NCBI GenBank assembly: GCA_036518955.1
Contig: DATDMG010000335.1
Coordinates: forward strand, 1 to 12,721
Length of the DNA: 12,721 nucleotides
Origin: DATDMG01 sp036518955
GTDB lineage: Bacteria; Actinomycetota; Actinomycetes; Actinomycetales; Kineosporiaceae
Reading direction: 5' to 3'
Under the pieces are notes generated by a model. It ran no database searches. It had not been told where the DNA came from and saw only the letters and a program-made list of their open reading frames with translations. Below are positions 1 through 6,507 of this stretch, piece after piece (the first letter of the stretch is position 1; each line of letters begins with the position of its first letter). The position numbers were made by a program, and so were the translations under genes.

Positions 1-23
1 CCCTGCCGGCTCGGGAGGTCCAG

Positions 24-557
24 ATGGCGACACTTCACCTGCTGCCGGGGGGCGCGGCGCCTGCCCGCCTCGCGGAGCGGCGCGCGGGCCCGGCGCGAGT
101 GGCCGGGCGCCCCTCGGCCCGGGTTGCGCCCGGCCGGGCCGCTGACCGGGCCGCGCGGCCGGGCGCGGTGGTGGCCCGGCCGGTGACTGTCGCGGCCCGC
201 CCGGTGCTGGCGCGGCCGGCGGGTTCGTCGGCCATGGTGATCCGTCCGACGCCGCCTCTGCGGCTCACCCGGCGCGGGCGCGTCGTGGTGCGCCTGCTCG
301 GTGCGCTCGTCCTGGCCGGCCTGGTGGCGGTCGGCGTCCTCGGGCTGGTTCGCCCGGCGCTCGCCGGCATCCGCAGTCGCCCGCTGTCCCTCCGGTATCA
401 CGTCGTCCTTCCCGGCGAGACCTTGCTGCAGATCGCGGCCGAGGCGGTGCCGGGTGTCGACGCCCGGGACACCGCCATCCGGATCCTGCAGCTCAACGCG
501 CTGTCCGGGTCGGGCCTTCAGGCGGGTCAGCGGCTCGCGCTTCCGGCCCGTGACTGA
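24..557 (+). CDS. LysM-domain membrane-anchored protein
   Basis: This encodes a 177-residue protein with three visible parts. Residues 1-85 are extremely rich in Ala, Arg and Pro, with repeated GRP/ARP-like units and no recognisable fold. Residues about 89-114 form one hydrophobic membrane-spanning segment, preceded by a basic TRRGR stretch. Residues about 124-174 form one LysM domain, beginning YHVVLPGETL and ending with an LNAL...LQAGQRLALP pattern. The predicted topology is a basic cytoplasmic N-terminus with LysM outside, where LysM modules normally bind N-acetylglucosamine polymers such as peptidoglycan. No catalytic domain is present, so a structural or cell-wall-sensing role is inferred. 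The ATG at 24 has GGGAGG at 13-18 with a 5-base spacer; a shorter start at Met71 (base 234) lacks a comparable site. In actinobacteria such a gene commonly lies between lexA and nrdR, but lexA itself is outside this window. Confidence 0.85.
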   Translation: MATLHLLPGGAAPARLAERRAGPARVAGRPSARVAPGRAADRAARPGAVVARPVTVAARPVLARPAGSSAMVIRPTPPLRLTRRGRVVVRLLGALVLAGLVAVGVLGLVRPALAGIRSRPLSLRYHVVLPGETLLQIAAEAVPGVDARDTAIRILQLNALSGSGLQAGQRLALPARD

Positions 558-558
558 G

Positions 559-574
559 CCTCGACCGTCCGAGG
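559..574 (+). terminator. Weak hairpin after the LysM gene
   Basis: CCTCG (559-563) and CGAGG (570-574) can pair around a 6-base loop just after the stop codon. The stem has only 5 bp and no T-tract, so it is at best a weak terminator. Confidence 0.25.
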
Positions 575-717
575 TCGGCATGGCGTCTTCGGGGGACATG
601 ACTGCGCTGGGTACCCACTAGCATCACACGCTGGTCATCAATAGACACGCATCGTGATCTGCCGAGTTGGTGCGACACGCCTGGTGGGCTTGCGTCAGCT
701 GGGGGCCAAGTCTAGCG

Positions 718-753
718 TTGACCCAACATCTAGTAGTTACATAGCTGTAAGAT
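718..753 (+). promoter_or_regulatory. Candidate nrdRJ promoter
   Basis: TTGACC at 718-723 is a good -35 hexamer. An 18-base spacer leads to TAGCTG at 742-747, and a better -10 by sequence, TAAGAT, lies at 748-753 but at a 24-base spacing. Which one is used cannot be decided here. The -35 and spacer overlap the first NrdR-box-like site, so repressor binding would block RNA polymerase. Confidence 0.45.
721..736 (+). promoter_or_regulatory. NrdR box 1 (candidate)
   Basis: The 16-mer ACCCAACATCTAGTAG matches 11 of 16 positions of the palindromic NrdR-box consensus as I remember it (acaCwAtATaTwGtgt). It overlaps the -35 and spacer of the candidate promoter and shares the 9-mer ACATCTAGT with box 2. 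Confidence 0.65.
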
Positions 754-768
754 GTCCACATCTAGTCC
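753..768 (+). promoter_or_regulatory. NrdR box 2 (candidate)
   Basis: TGTCCACATCTAGTCC repeats the 9-mer ACATCTAGT of box 1 exactly 32 bp downstream, about three helical turns. NrdR boxes typically occur as tandem pairs at such spacing. The match to the remembered consensus is weaker, 8 of 16. Confidence 0.6.
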
Positions 769-893
769 CCATGGTTATCCCCATGGTGCCACGACGTTTC
801 CCACAGGCCGTCCCCGTGAGGATGCACAGGCGCCGTTGGGGGGTCCTTCGGTACCTGGTGAGCTTGGCTGCCCGGTGAGAGGAGAGGATCGCG

Positions 894-1373
894 GTGAACT
901 GTCCCTTCTGCAGGCACGCCGATTCCCGCGTGGTCGACTCGCGCAGCACGGACGACAGCACCGCGATCAGGCGCCGCCGGCAGTGCCCCCACTGCGGACG
1001 GCGGTTCAGCACGATCGAGACCGCAAGCCTGAGCGTGCTGAAGCGGTCCGGGGTCACCGAGCCGTTCAGCCGGTCGAAGATCGTGGCCGGCGTCCGGAAG
1101 GCGTGCCAGGGCCGCCCGGTGGGTGAGGACGACCTCGCTCTGCTCGCCCAGCGGGTGGAGGAGTCGATCCGAGCCACCGGCGTGGCGGAGATCGACGCCC
1201 ACGAGATCGGGCTGAGCATCCTGGGCCCGTTGCGGGAGCTCGACGAGGTGGCGTACCTGCGGTTCGCCAGCGTCTACCAGGCCTTCGACTCGCTGGAGGA
1301 CTTCGAGTCGGCGATCGCGCTGCTGCGCGTCGAGCGCGAGGCCCTTCGCGCCGAGTCCCGGCGAGCGCCCTAG
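894..1373 (+). CDS. nrdR: Transcriptional repressor NrdR
   Basis: NrdR is a nucleotide-sensing repressor that binds tandem boxes upstream of ribonucleotide reductase genes and shuts them off when dATP is high. The 159-residue length is normal for the family. An N-terminal zinc ribbon is shown by CPFC (Cys3, Cys6) and CPHCGRRF (Cys31, Cys34), followed by basic residues. An ATP-cone domain covers about residues 46-136, beginning VLKRSG and ending VAYLRFASVYQAF. The GTG start at 894 is required to keep MNCPFC intact and has GGAGAGG at 881-887 with a 6-base spacer. The gene lies 192 bases before nrdJ on the same strand, and the NrdR boxes upstream suggest it represses its own operon. Confidence 0.97.
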   Translation: MNCPFCRHADSRVVDSRSTDDSTAIRRRRQCPHCGRRFSTIETASLSVLKRSGVTEPFSRSKIVAGVRKACQGRPVGEDDLALLAQRVEESIRATGVAEIDAHEIGLSILGPLRELDEVAYLRFASVYQAFDSLEDFESAIALLRVEREALRAESRRAP

Positions 1374-1565
1374 GCCCTCGTGGGCCGGCGCGCCGGGTCC
1401 ACCGCTGGCACCGGCCTCGCTCGTCGTCGGCGGTGCCCCGCCGGTAGCGCTCGCACGTGATCAGCACGCCAGGCACCACCGGGACGCGACGGGGAGTCCC
1501 GGGTCCACGCGTCGCAGTAGCGACGCACCGTCCGCACGGCCAGTACAGGGCGAGGGGAAGCAGAC

Positions 1566-4442
1566 ATGACGGAGACAACGTCGGGCCAGGGGGCTCGCAA
1601 GACCCGCGACAGCCTGCGGGTGCAGCGAAAGGGCCTGACGATCGATCGCGTCTACACCACGGCGGGGGTGCACCCTTACGACGAGGTGACCTGGGAGCGG
1701 CGCGACGTCGTCCAGACCAACTGGAAGACGGGGGAGACGATCTTCGAGCAGAAGGGGGTGGAGTTCCCCGACTTCTGGAGCGTCAACGCCTCGACGATCG
1801 TCACGACCAAGTACTTCCGCGGGGCTGCGGGCACGCCGTCCCGGGAGGGGAGCCTGAAGCAGCTCATCGACCGGGTGGTGCTGACGTACACCAAGGCCGG
1901 CACGGACCATGGGTACTTCGCCACCGACGGCGACGCCGAGGTGTTCGAGCACGAGCTGACCTGGATGCTGCTGCACCAGGTGTTCAGCTTCAACTCACCG
2001 GTGTGGTTCAACGTCGGGACGCCGGCGCCGCAGCAGGTGAGCGCCTGCTTCATCCTCGCCGTCGACGACTCGATGGACTCGATCCTCAACTGGTACAAGG
2101 AGGAGGGGTTCATCTTCAAGGGCGGCTCCGGCGCCGGCCTGAACCTGTCCCGGATCCGGTCGTCCAAGGAACTGTTGAGCTCGGGTGGCACGGCGTCCGG
2201 CCCGGTGTCGTTCATGCGCGGCGCCGATGCCTCGGCGGGCACGATCAAATCCGGCGGCGCCACGCGGCGTGCGGCGAAGATGGTCGTGCTCGACGTCGAC
2301 CACCCCGACATCGAGGAGTTCATCGAGACGAAGGCACGCGAGGAGGACAAGATCCGGGCCCTGCGCGACGCGGGCTTCGACATGGACCTGGGCGGCAAGG
2401 ACATCACCAGCGTCCAATACCAGAACGCCAACAATTCCGTCCGGGTCTCCGACGAGTTCATGCGCGCGGTCGAGACGGCCGAGCAGTTCGGCCTGCGCGC
2501 CCGGACGACGGGCGAGGTGATCGCCCATGTCGACGCGAAGGAGCTCTTCGGCAAGCTGGCCAGGGCGGCCTGGGAGTGCGCTGATCCCGGGATCCAGTAC
2601 GACGACACCATCAACGGCTGGCATACGACACCGGAGTCGGGGCGGATCACGGCGTCGAACCCCTGCTCCGAGTACATGCACCTGGACAACTCCAGCTGCA
2701 ACCTGGCGTCGCTGAACCTGATGAAGTTCCTGCGCGGCGACGGTGGTTTCGACGCCGAGCTCTTCGTGAAGACGGTCGAGCTGGTCATCACGGCGATGGA
2801 CGTCTCGATCTGCTTCGCGGACTTTCCGACCGAGGCGATCGGCGACACCACGCGCACGTTCCGCCAGCTCGGCATCGGCTACGCCAACCTGGGTGCGCTC
2901 CTGATGGCCTCGGGTCTGGGGTACGACTCCGACGGTGGCCGGGCGCTGGCGGCCGCGGTGACGTCGCTGATGACCGCGACGGCGTACCGCCGGTCCGCGG
3001 AGCTGGCCGGGGTGGTGGGGGCCTACGAGGGGTACGCGCGCAATGCGGTGGCCCACCGGCGCGTGATGCGCAAGCACGCGGCCGCCCACGACGCGGTGCG
3101 CAGCATGCACACGATGGACCGGGAGGTGCACAAGACCGCGACCCGGGAGTGGGAGGCGTGCCTGCGGTTGGGGGAGAAGAACGGCTGGCGGAATGCGCAG
3201 GCGTCGGTGCTCGCCCCGACCGGCACCATCGGTTTCATGATGGACTGCGACACGACCGGGATCGAACCGGACTTCTCACTGGTGAAGTTCAAGAAGCTGG
3301 TCGGTGGTGGGTCGCTGCAGCTCGTGAACCAGACAGTGCCGATGGCGCTGCGCAGGCTCGGCTATGTCGGTGAGACGGTCGAGGCGATCGTCGAGTACAT
3401 CGCCGAGCACGGACACGTGGTCGACGCGCCGGGGCTGAAGCCGGAGCACTACGAGGTCTTCGACTGCGCCATGGGTACGCGCGCGATCCGCCCGATGGGG
3501 CACGTGCGGATGATGGCGGCCTGCCAGCCGTTCCTGTCCGGGGCGATCTCCAAGACGGTGAACCTTCCGGAGACGGCCAGCATCGAGGAGATCGCGGACG
3601 TCTACTTCCAGGGCTGGAAGCTCGGGCTGAAGGCGCTCGCGGTCTACCGGGACAACTGCAAGGTCGGTCAACCGCTCTCGGACGCCAAGGCCAAGAAGAG
3701 CGGGGCGCAGGCGCCGAACGAGACCGTCCGGGTCGAGTACCGGCCGATCCGCAAGCGCCTGCCCAAGCGCCGTCCCAGCCAGACCATCTCGTTCACCGTG
3801 GGCGGCGCCGAGGGCTACCTCACGGCCGGTTCCTATCCGGACGATGGTCTGGGCGAGGTGTTCCTGAAGTTCGGCAAGCAGGGCTCGACGCTGGCCGGCC
3901 TGATGGACGCGTTCTCCATCGCCATTTCGATCGCGTTGCAGTACGGGGTGCCGCTCGAGACGTACGTGGAGAAGTTCACCAACCTGCGGTTCGAGCCGGC
4001 AGGCCTGACCGACGACCCGGACGTGCGGATGGCCCAGTCGATCATGGACTATGTGTTCCGCCGGCTGGCGCTGGACTACCTGGACTTCGAGACCCGTTCG
4101 GCGCTGGGGATCCACACGGCACAGGAGCGGCAGCGGCACATCGAGACCGGGTCGTACGCGCCGATCGAGTCCGATGATGACGTCGAGGAGGACCTGGAGT
4201 CGCTGGCCCAGTCGGCTCCGGCGCAGCCCAGGCCGAAGCCCGTGGCCGTGGCGGTGGTCCCCGCCGGGGTGGGCGCGGCGAAGGCCGCGCCGGTGGAGGT
4301 CCACTCCTCGGCGGAACTGTTGGAGCGGATGCAGGGCCGGGCCTCCGACGCGCCGATGTGCTTCACCTGCGGCACCAAGATGCGGCCGGCCGGCTCGTGT
4401 TTCGTCTGCGAGGGCTGCGGCTCGACGTCCGGGTGCAGCTAG
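1566..4442 (+). CDS. nrdJ: Class II (B12-dependent) ribonucleotide reductase
   Basis: NrdJ reduces ribonucleotides to deoxyribonucleotides in the cytoplasm, using adenosylcobalamin to make a thiyl radical, so it needs neither oxygen nor a small subunit. The 958-residue length is typical of actinobacterial NrdJ. Visible active-site elements are Cys161 (SACFIL), the N-x-C-x-E motif Asn365-Cys367-Glu369 (NPCSE) with Cys367 as the thiyl residue, and Cys378, eleven residues later, as partner of Cys161 in the redox pair. PTGTIG lies at 551-556, and a TSCPD-type region lies at about 735-835. After a Pro/Ala/Val-rich linker (about 880-930), the tail carries six cysteines (932, 935, 945, 948, 951, 957), a zinc-ribbon-like and disulfide-relay segment. 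No N-terminal ATP cone is seen. The ATG at 1566 follows GAGGGGA at 1552-1558. Probably co-transcribed with nrdR. Confidence 0.97.
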   Translation: MTETTSGQGARKTRDSLRVQRKGLTIDRVYTTAGVHPYDEVTWERRDVVQTNWKTGETIFEQKGVEFPDFWSVNASTIVTTKYFRGAAGTPSREGSLKQLIDRVVLTYTKAGTDHGYFATDGDAEVFEHELTWMLLHQVFSFNSPVWFNVGTPAPQQVSACFILAVDDSMDSILNWYKEEGFIFKGGSGAGLNLSRIRSSKELLSSGGTASGPVSFMRGADASAGTIKSGGATRRAAKMVVLDVDHPDIEEFIETKAREEDKIRALRDAGFDMDLGGKDITSVQYQNANNSVRVSDEFMRAVETAEQFGLRARTTGEVIAHVDAKELFGKLARAAWECADPGIQYDDTINGWHTTPESGRITASNPCSEYMHLDNSSCNLASLNLMKFLRGDGGFDAELFVKTVELVITAMDVSICFADFPTEAIGDTTRTFRQLGIGYANLGALLMASGLGYDSDGGRALAAAVTSLMTATAYRRSAELAGVVGAYEGYARNAVAHRRVMRKHAAAHDAVRSMHTMDREVHKTATREWEACLRLGEKNGWRNAQASVLAPTGTIGFMMDCDTTGIEPDFSLVKFKKLVGGGSLQLVNQTVPMALRRLGYVGETVEAIVEYIAEHGHVVDAPGLKPEHYEVFDCAMGTRAIRPMGHVRMMAACQPFLSGAISKTVNLPETASIEEIADVYFQGWKLGLKALAVYRDNCKVGQPLSDAKAKKSGAQAPNETVRVEYRPIRKRLPKRRPSQTISFTVGGAEGYLTAGSYPDDGLGEVFLKFGKQGSTLAGLMDAFSIAISIALQYGVPLETYVEKFTNLRFEPAGLTDDPDVRMAQSIMDYVFRRLALDYLDFETRSALGIHTAQERQRHIETGSYAPIESDDDVEEDLESLAQSAPAQPRPKPVAVAVVPAGVGAAKAAPVEVHSSAELLERMQGRASDAPMCFTCGTKMRPAGSCFVCEGCGSTSGCS

Positions 4443-4544
4443 CGTGAGCCACCCGGGCGAAACCCCGGGGCGGCGACGGCTCGCGGCATGGGGAGCGGTC
4501 TCGGATCGTCGCCCGGGTGGCCTTCATCAGTCGCGTGCGGTGCG

Positions 4545-4577
4545 GGCGCCTGGCCTGACCCCTGCGGGCCAGGCGCC
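4545..4577. terminator. Strong hairpin between convergent nrdJ and amidohydrolase genes
   Basis: GGCGCCTGGCC (4545-4555) and GGCCAGGCGCC (4567-4577) are perfect reverse complements: an 11-bp stem with an 11-base loop, in the gap where two transcription units converge. There is no T-tract on either side, which is common for actinobacterial terminators. Its symmetry allows it to act on both strands. A smaller CCGGG/CCCGG pairing lies closer to nrdJ, near 4448-4464. Confidence 0.75.
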
Positions 4578-4629
4578 GTCCCGACCGACAGCGCCGAGGG
4601 GCCCTGCGCCCCGTTGCCAGCCGGTGGGC

Positions 4630-5520
4630 TCAGCTCACGGCGGCGGCCGCCCTCTCCAGCAGGCGCCGCGCCGTCTCCTTCAGCACGAGCGGCCGGACCT
4701 CGGGCTTGACGTCGAGCGCCTCGAAGTCGCCCAACCAGCGGTCGGGGGTGATCAACGGGAAGTCGGAGCCGAACATCACCTTCTCGCGCAACGGTCCGCT
4801 GATGGCCCGCACGAGCTGTGGGGGGAAGTACTTCGGCGACCAGCCGGACAGGTCGATGTAGACGTTGGCCTTGTGGGTGGCCATCGCGATCGCCTCGTCC
4901 TGCCACGGCACGGAGGGGTGCGCCAGGATGATCGTCAGCTCCGGCAGCTCGGCCGCGACGTCGTCCAGCAGGATCGGGTTGCTGTAGCGGAGCTTGATGC
5001 CGTGGCCACCGGGAAGACCGGCGCCGATGCCCGTCTGCCCACTGTGGAACAGGGCCGGCACGCCGAGTTCGGCGATCGTCTCCAGCAGCGGGCGGACGGC
5101 GGGGTCGTCCGGCGCGAACCCTTGCATGCTGGGATGGAACTTGAATCCGAGGACACCGTGCTCGGTGACCAGGTGGCGAGCCTGCTCCACCGCCGCCGGG
5201 CCGCGCAACGGGTCCACCGATCCGAAGGGGATCAGGACGTCGCGGTGCGCGGCGACGCTCCGGGCGATCTCCTCGCTGGACAGGGCCGGGTGTCCCGTCG
5301 CGGTGGTGGCGTCGACGGTGAAGACGACGGCGGCCATGTTCCGGGCCCGGTAGTGGTCGGCGAGATCCGCCACCCGCGGTGTCCGCAGCTGGTCGGAGCG
5401 GAAGTACGCCGCGGAGGCCTCCATCAGCTCCCGGTCGAGGGAGAAGTGGCCGCTCTCGTCCTGTTCGACGTGCACGTGGACGTCGATCGCGGTCACGGCG
5501 TCGAGATCGGGAAGCACCAC
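4630..5520 (-). CDS. Amidohydrolase-2 (ACMSD-like) family hydrolase, candidate aryl beta-ketoacyl-CoA hydrolase
   Basis: This 296-residue metal-dependent TIM-barrel protein belongs to the amidohydrolase-2 branch, which includes ACMSD and resorcylate decarboxylases. A full set of metal and catalytic residues is visible: His15 and His17 (HVHV near the N-terminus), His159 (LFHSG), His201 (LAHPS) and Asp253 (GSDFP). Position and spacing agree with ACMSD-like enzymes. It is the last gene of the catabolic operon, 36 bases after the dehydrogenase. From memory, Rhodococcus CouO and its Corynebacterium counterpart are amidohydrolases that cleave 4-hydroxyphenyl-beta-ketoacyl-CoA to the hydroxybenzoate and acetyl-CoA; the gene context here suggests the same job. 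A decarboxylase or another carbon-carbon hydrolase remains possible. The GTG start at 5520 has GGAGA (5525-5529, complement) with a short 4-base spacer; no better start precedes the HVHV motif. Confidence 0.85.
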   Translation of the reverse strand: MVLPDLDAVTAIDVHVHVEQDESGHFSLDRELMEASAAYFRSDQLRTPRVADLADHYRARNMAAVVFTVDATTATGHPALSSEEIARSVAAHRDVLIPFGSVDPLRGPAAVEQARHLVTEHGVLGFKFHPSMQGFAPDDPAVRPLLETIAELGVPALFHSGQTGIGAGLPGGHGIKLRYSNPILLDDVAAELPELTIILAHPSVPWQDEAIAMATHKANVYIDLSGWSPKYFPPQLVRAISGPLREKVMFGSDFPLITPDRWLGDFEALDVKPEVRPLVLKETARRLLERAAAAVS

Positions 5521-5529
5521 AAGGTCTCC

Positions 5530-5556
5530 GGGGGTGAGAAGGGTACGGGTACGGGG
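5530..5556 (+). other. Potential G-quadruplex in the operon spacer
   Basis: Four G-runs of 5, 3, 3 and 4 bases are separated by 6, 3 and 3 bases, which fits the G3+N1-7 quadruplex rule. The last part is a tandem GGGTAC repeat. The G-rich strand is the template strand of the operon, so the mRNA here would be C-rich. The run abuts the ribosome-binding site of the amidohydrolase gene. Confidence 0.4.
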
Positions 5557-6507
5557 TCAGGGCAGCGCCGGCCGGCCGGCCTTGGCGCGGAGGAGTTCGT
5601 CGAGCAGTTCGTCGCGCTGGCGCACGACGTCGGTCTGGTCGATGCCCGCGAGCTCGGCGGCCACACCGTCGACGAGGGTACCTACCAGCTCCGGCGTCAG
5701 GACCGGGTCGGGGGTGCGGTGCATGTCGGCCCACCACTCGACCATCGGCGGCCCGAGGTGTTCCAGCACGTGCGCCAGACCGCCGTCGCCGCCGGACAGG
5801 TGCTGGTTCAGCAGCGGCCCCAGCAGCGCCCAGCGCAGGCCGGGGCCCCAGGCGATCGCGGCGTCCAGATCGGTGACCGAGACGACACCCCGCTGCACCA
5901 GCGCGTAGGCCTCCCGCCAGAGAGCCGCCTGCAGGCGGTTGGCGACATGCCCGGGGACCTCCGCGTGCAGCCGCACGGGTCGCTTCCCGGCGGCGCGGTA
6001 CAGCGCCAGCGCGGCTTCGATCGCTCGCTCCGAGGTGCGCGCACCGGGCACGACCTCGACCAGCGGCATCAGGTGCACGGGGTTGAACGGGTGCCCGACG
6101 AGCGCGCGTTCGGGGTGCCGCAGGCAGGCGTCCTGGATCGCCGAGGGCAGCAGGCCCGACGAACTGCTCGCCAGGACGGTGTCCGGCGGCGCCGCGTCGT
6201 CCAGGGCCTCGAACAGCGCGGCCTTGACGTCGAGCCGCTCGGGGCCGCTCTCCTGCACGAAGTCCGCTGTTGCCGCCGCCTCGGCAGGATCGGTGACGAA
6301 GGTGAGCCGGTCGGGCGAGGCGCCGTCGGCGACCCCCCGCCGCTGCAGCCCGGGCCAGTGCGCCCGGACGCCGTGCGCGAGCCGGTCCGCGGCACCGGGC
6401 GCCGGATCGGACGCCACGACGTCCATGCCCCGGGCCAGGAACAGGGCGGCCCAGGCCGTCCCGATCACCCCGGTGCCGATCACAGCGACCCGGGAGACCG
6501 CCGTCAC
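5557..6507 (-). CDS. 3-hydroxyacyl-CoA dehydrogenase family protein (short form)
   Basis: This 316-residue NAD-dependent dehydrogenase probably oxidises a 3-hydroxyacyl-CoA, or a related 3-hydroxy acid, to the 3-keto form. Residues 11-16 (GTGVIG) form the dinucleotide-binding turn, with Asp34 at the end of the second strand favouring NAD. The catalytic region shows a SSSSG stretch (114-118), His139 in GHPFNP, Glu151 in VEV, and Asn190 in HVANR. The length fits single-function enzymes, including the carnitine 3-dehydrogenase/lambda-crystallin branch, to which it looks somewhat similar by eye; the substrate is uncertain. The open frame continues upstream, but the true start is taken as the GTG at 6507. 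It overlaps the ligase stop as GTGA, has GGGGAG (6514-6519, complement) at a 6-base spacing, and puts the nucleotide-binding motif at the N-terminus. In the operon it would supply the beta-keto intermediate for the downstream amidohydrolase. Confidence 0.9.
   Translation of the reverse strand: MTAVSRVAVIGTGVIGTAWAALFLARGMDVVASDPAPGAADRLAHGVRAHWPGLQRRGVADGASPDRLTFVTDPAEAAATADFVQESGPERLDVKAALFEALDDAAPPDTVLASSSSGLLPSAIQDACLRHPERALVGHPFNPVHLMPLVEVVPGARTSERAIEAALALYRAAGKRPVRLHAEVPGHVANRLQAALWREAYALVQRGVVSVTDLDAAIAWGPGLRWALLGPLLNQHLSGGDGGLAHVLEHLGPPMVEWWADMHRTPDPVLTPELVGTLVDGVAAELAGIDQTDVVRQRDELLDELLRAKAGRPALP

Larger units (their letters stand above)
558..893 (+). promoter_or_regulatory. nrdRJ upstream region (336 bases, no gene)
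   Basis: This gap holds no convincing gene; the reading frames through it are short and lack family features. It is less G/C-rich around 600-780 than the flanking genes, as expected for a promoter. It contains a -35-like TTGACC at 718-723, two NrdR-box-like sites (721-736 and 753-768), the direct repeat CCCCATGG (767-774 and 779-786), and a series of DnaA-box-like 9-mers. The deduced leader before nrdR is about 140 bases. I looked for a cobalamin riboswitch and a LexA box of the GAAC-N4-GTTC type and found neither. Confidence 0.6.

Noticed and set aside
558..893. Cobalamin riboswitch or LexA box before nrdRJ
   Set aside because: A B12 switch would be plausible for a B12-dependent enzyme, but I could not find a B12-box-like element or a GAAC-N4-GTTC site.
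1407..1437. Inverted repeat GGCACCG/CGGTGCC in the nrdR-nrdJ gap
   Set aside because: 7-bp stem with a 17-base loop and no T-tract; common by chance in such G/C-rich DNA, and a terminator here would cut nrdJ off from the nrdR promoter.
1676..2875. Long minus-strand open frame opposite nrdJ
   Set aside because: nrdJ has complete catalytic motifs on the plus strand; the antisense product is Ser/Arg-rich and shows no family features.
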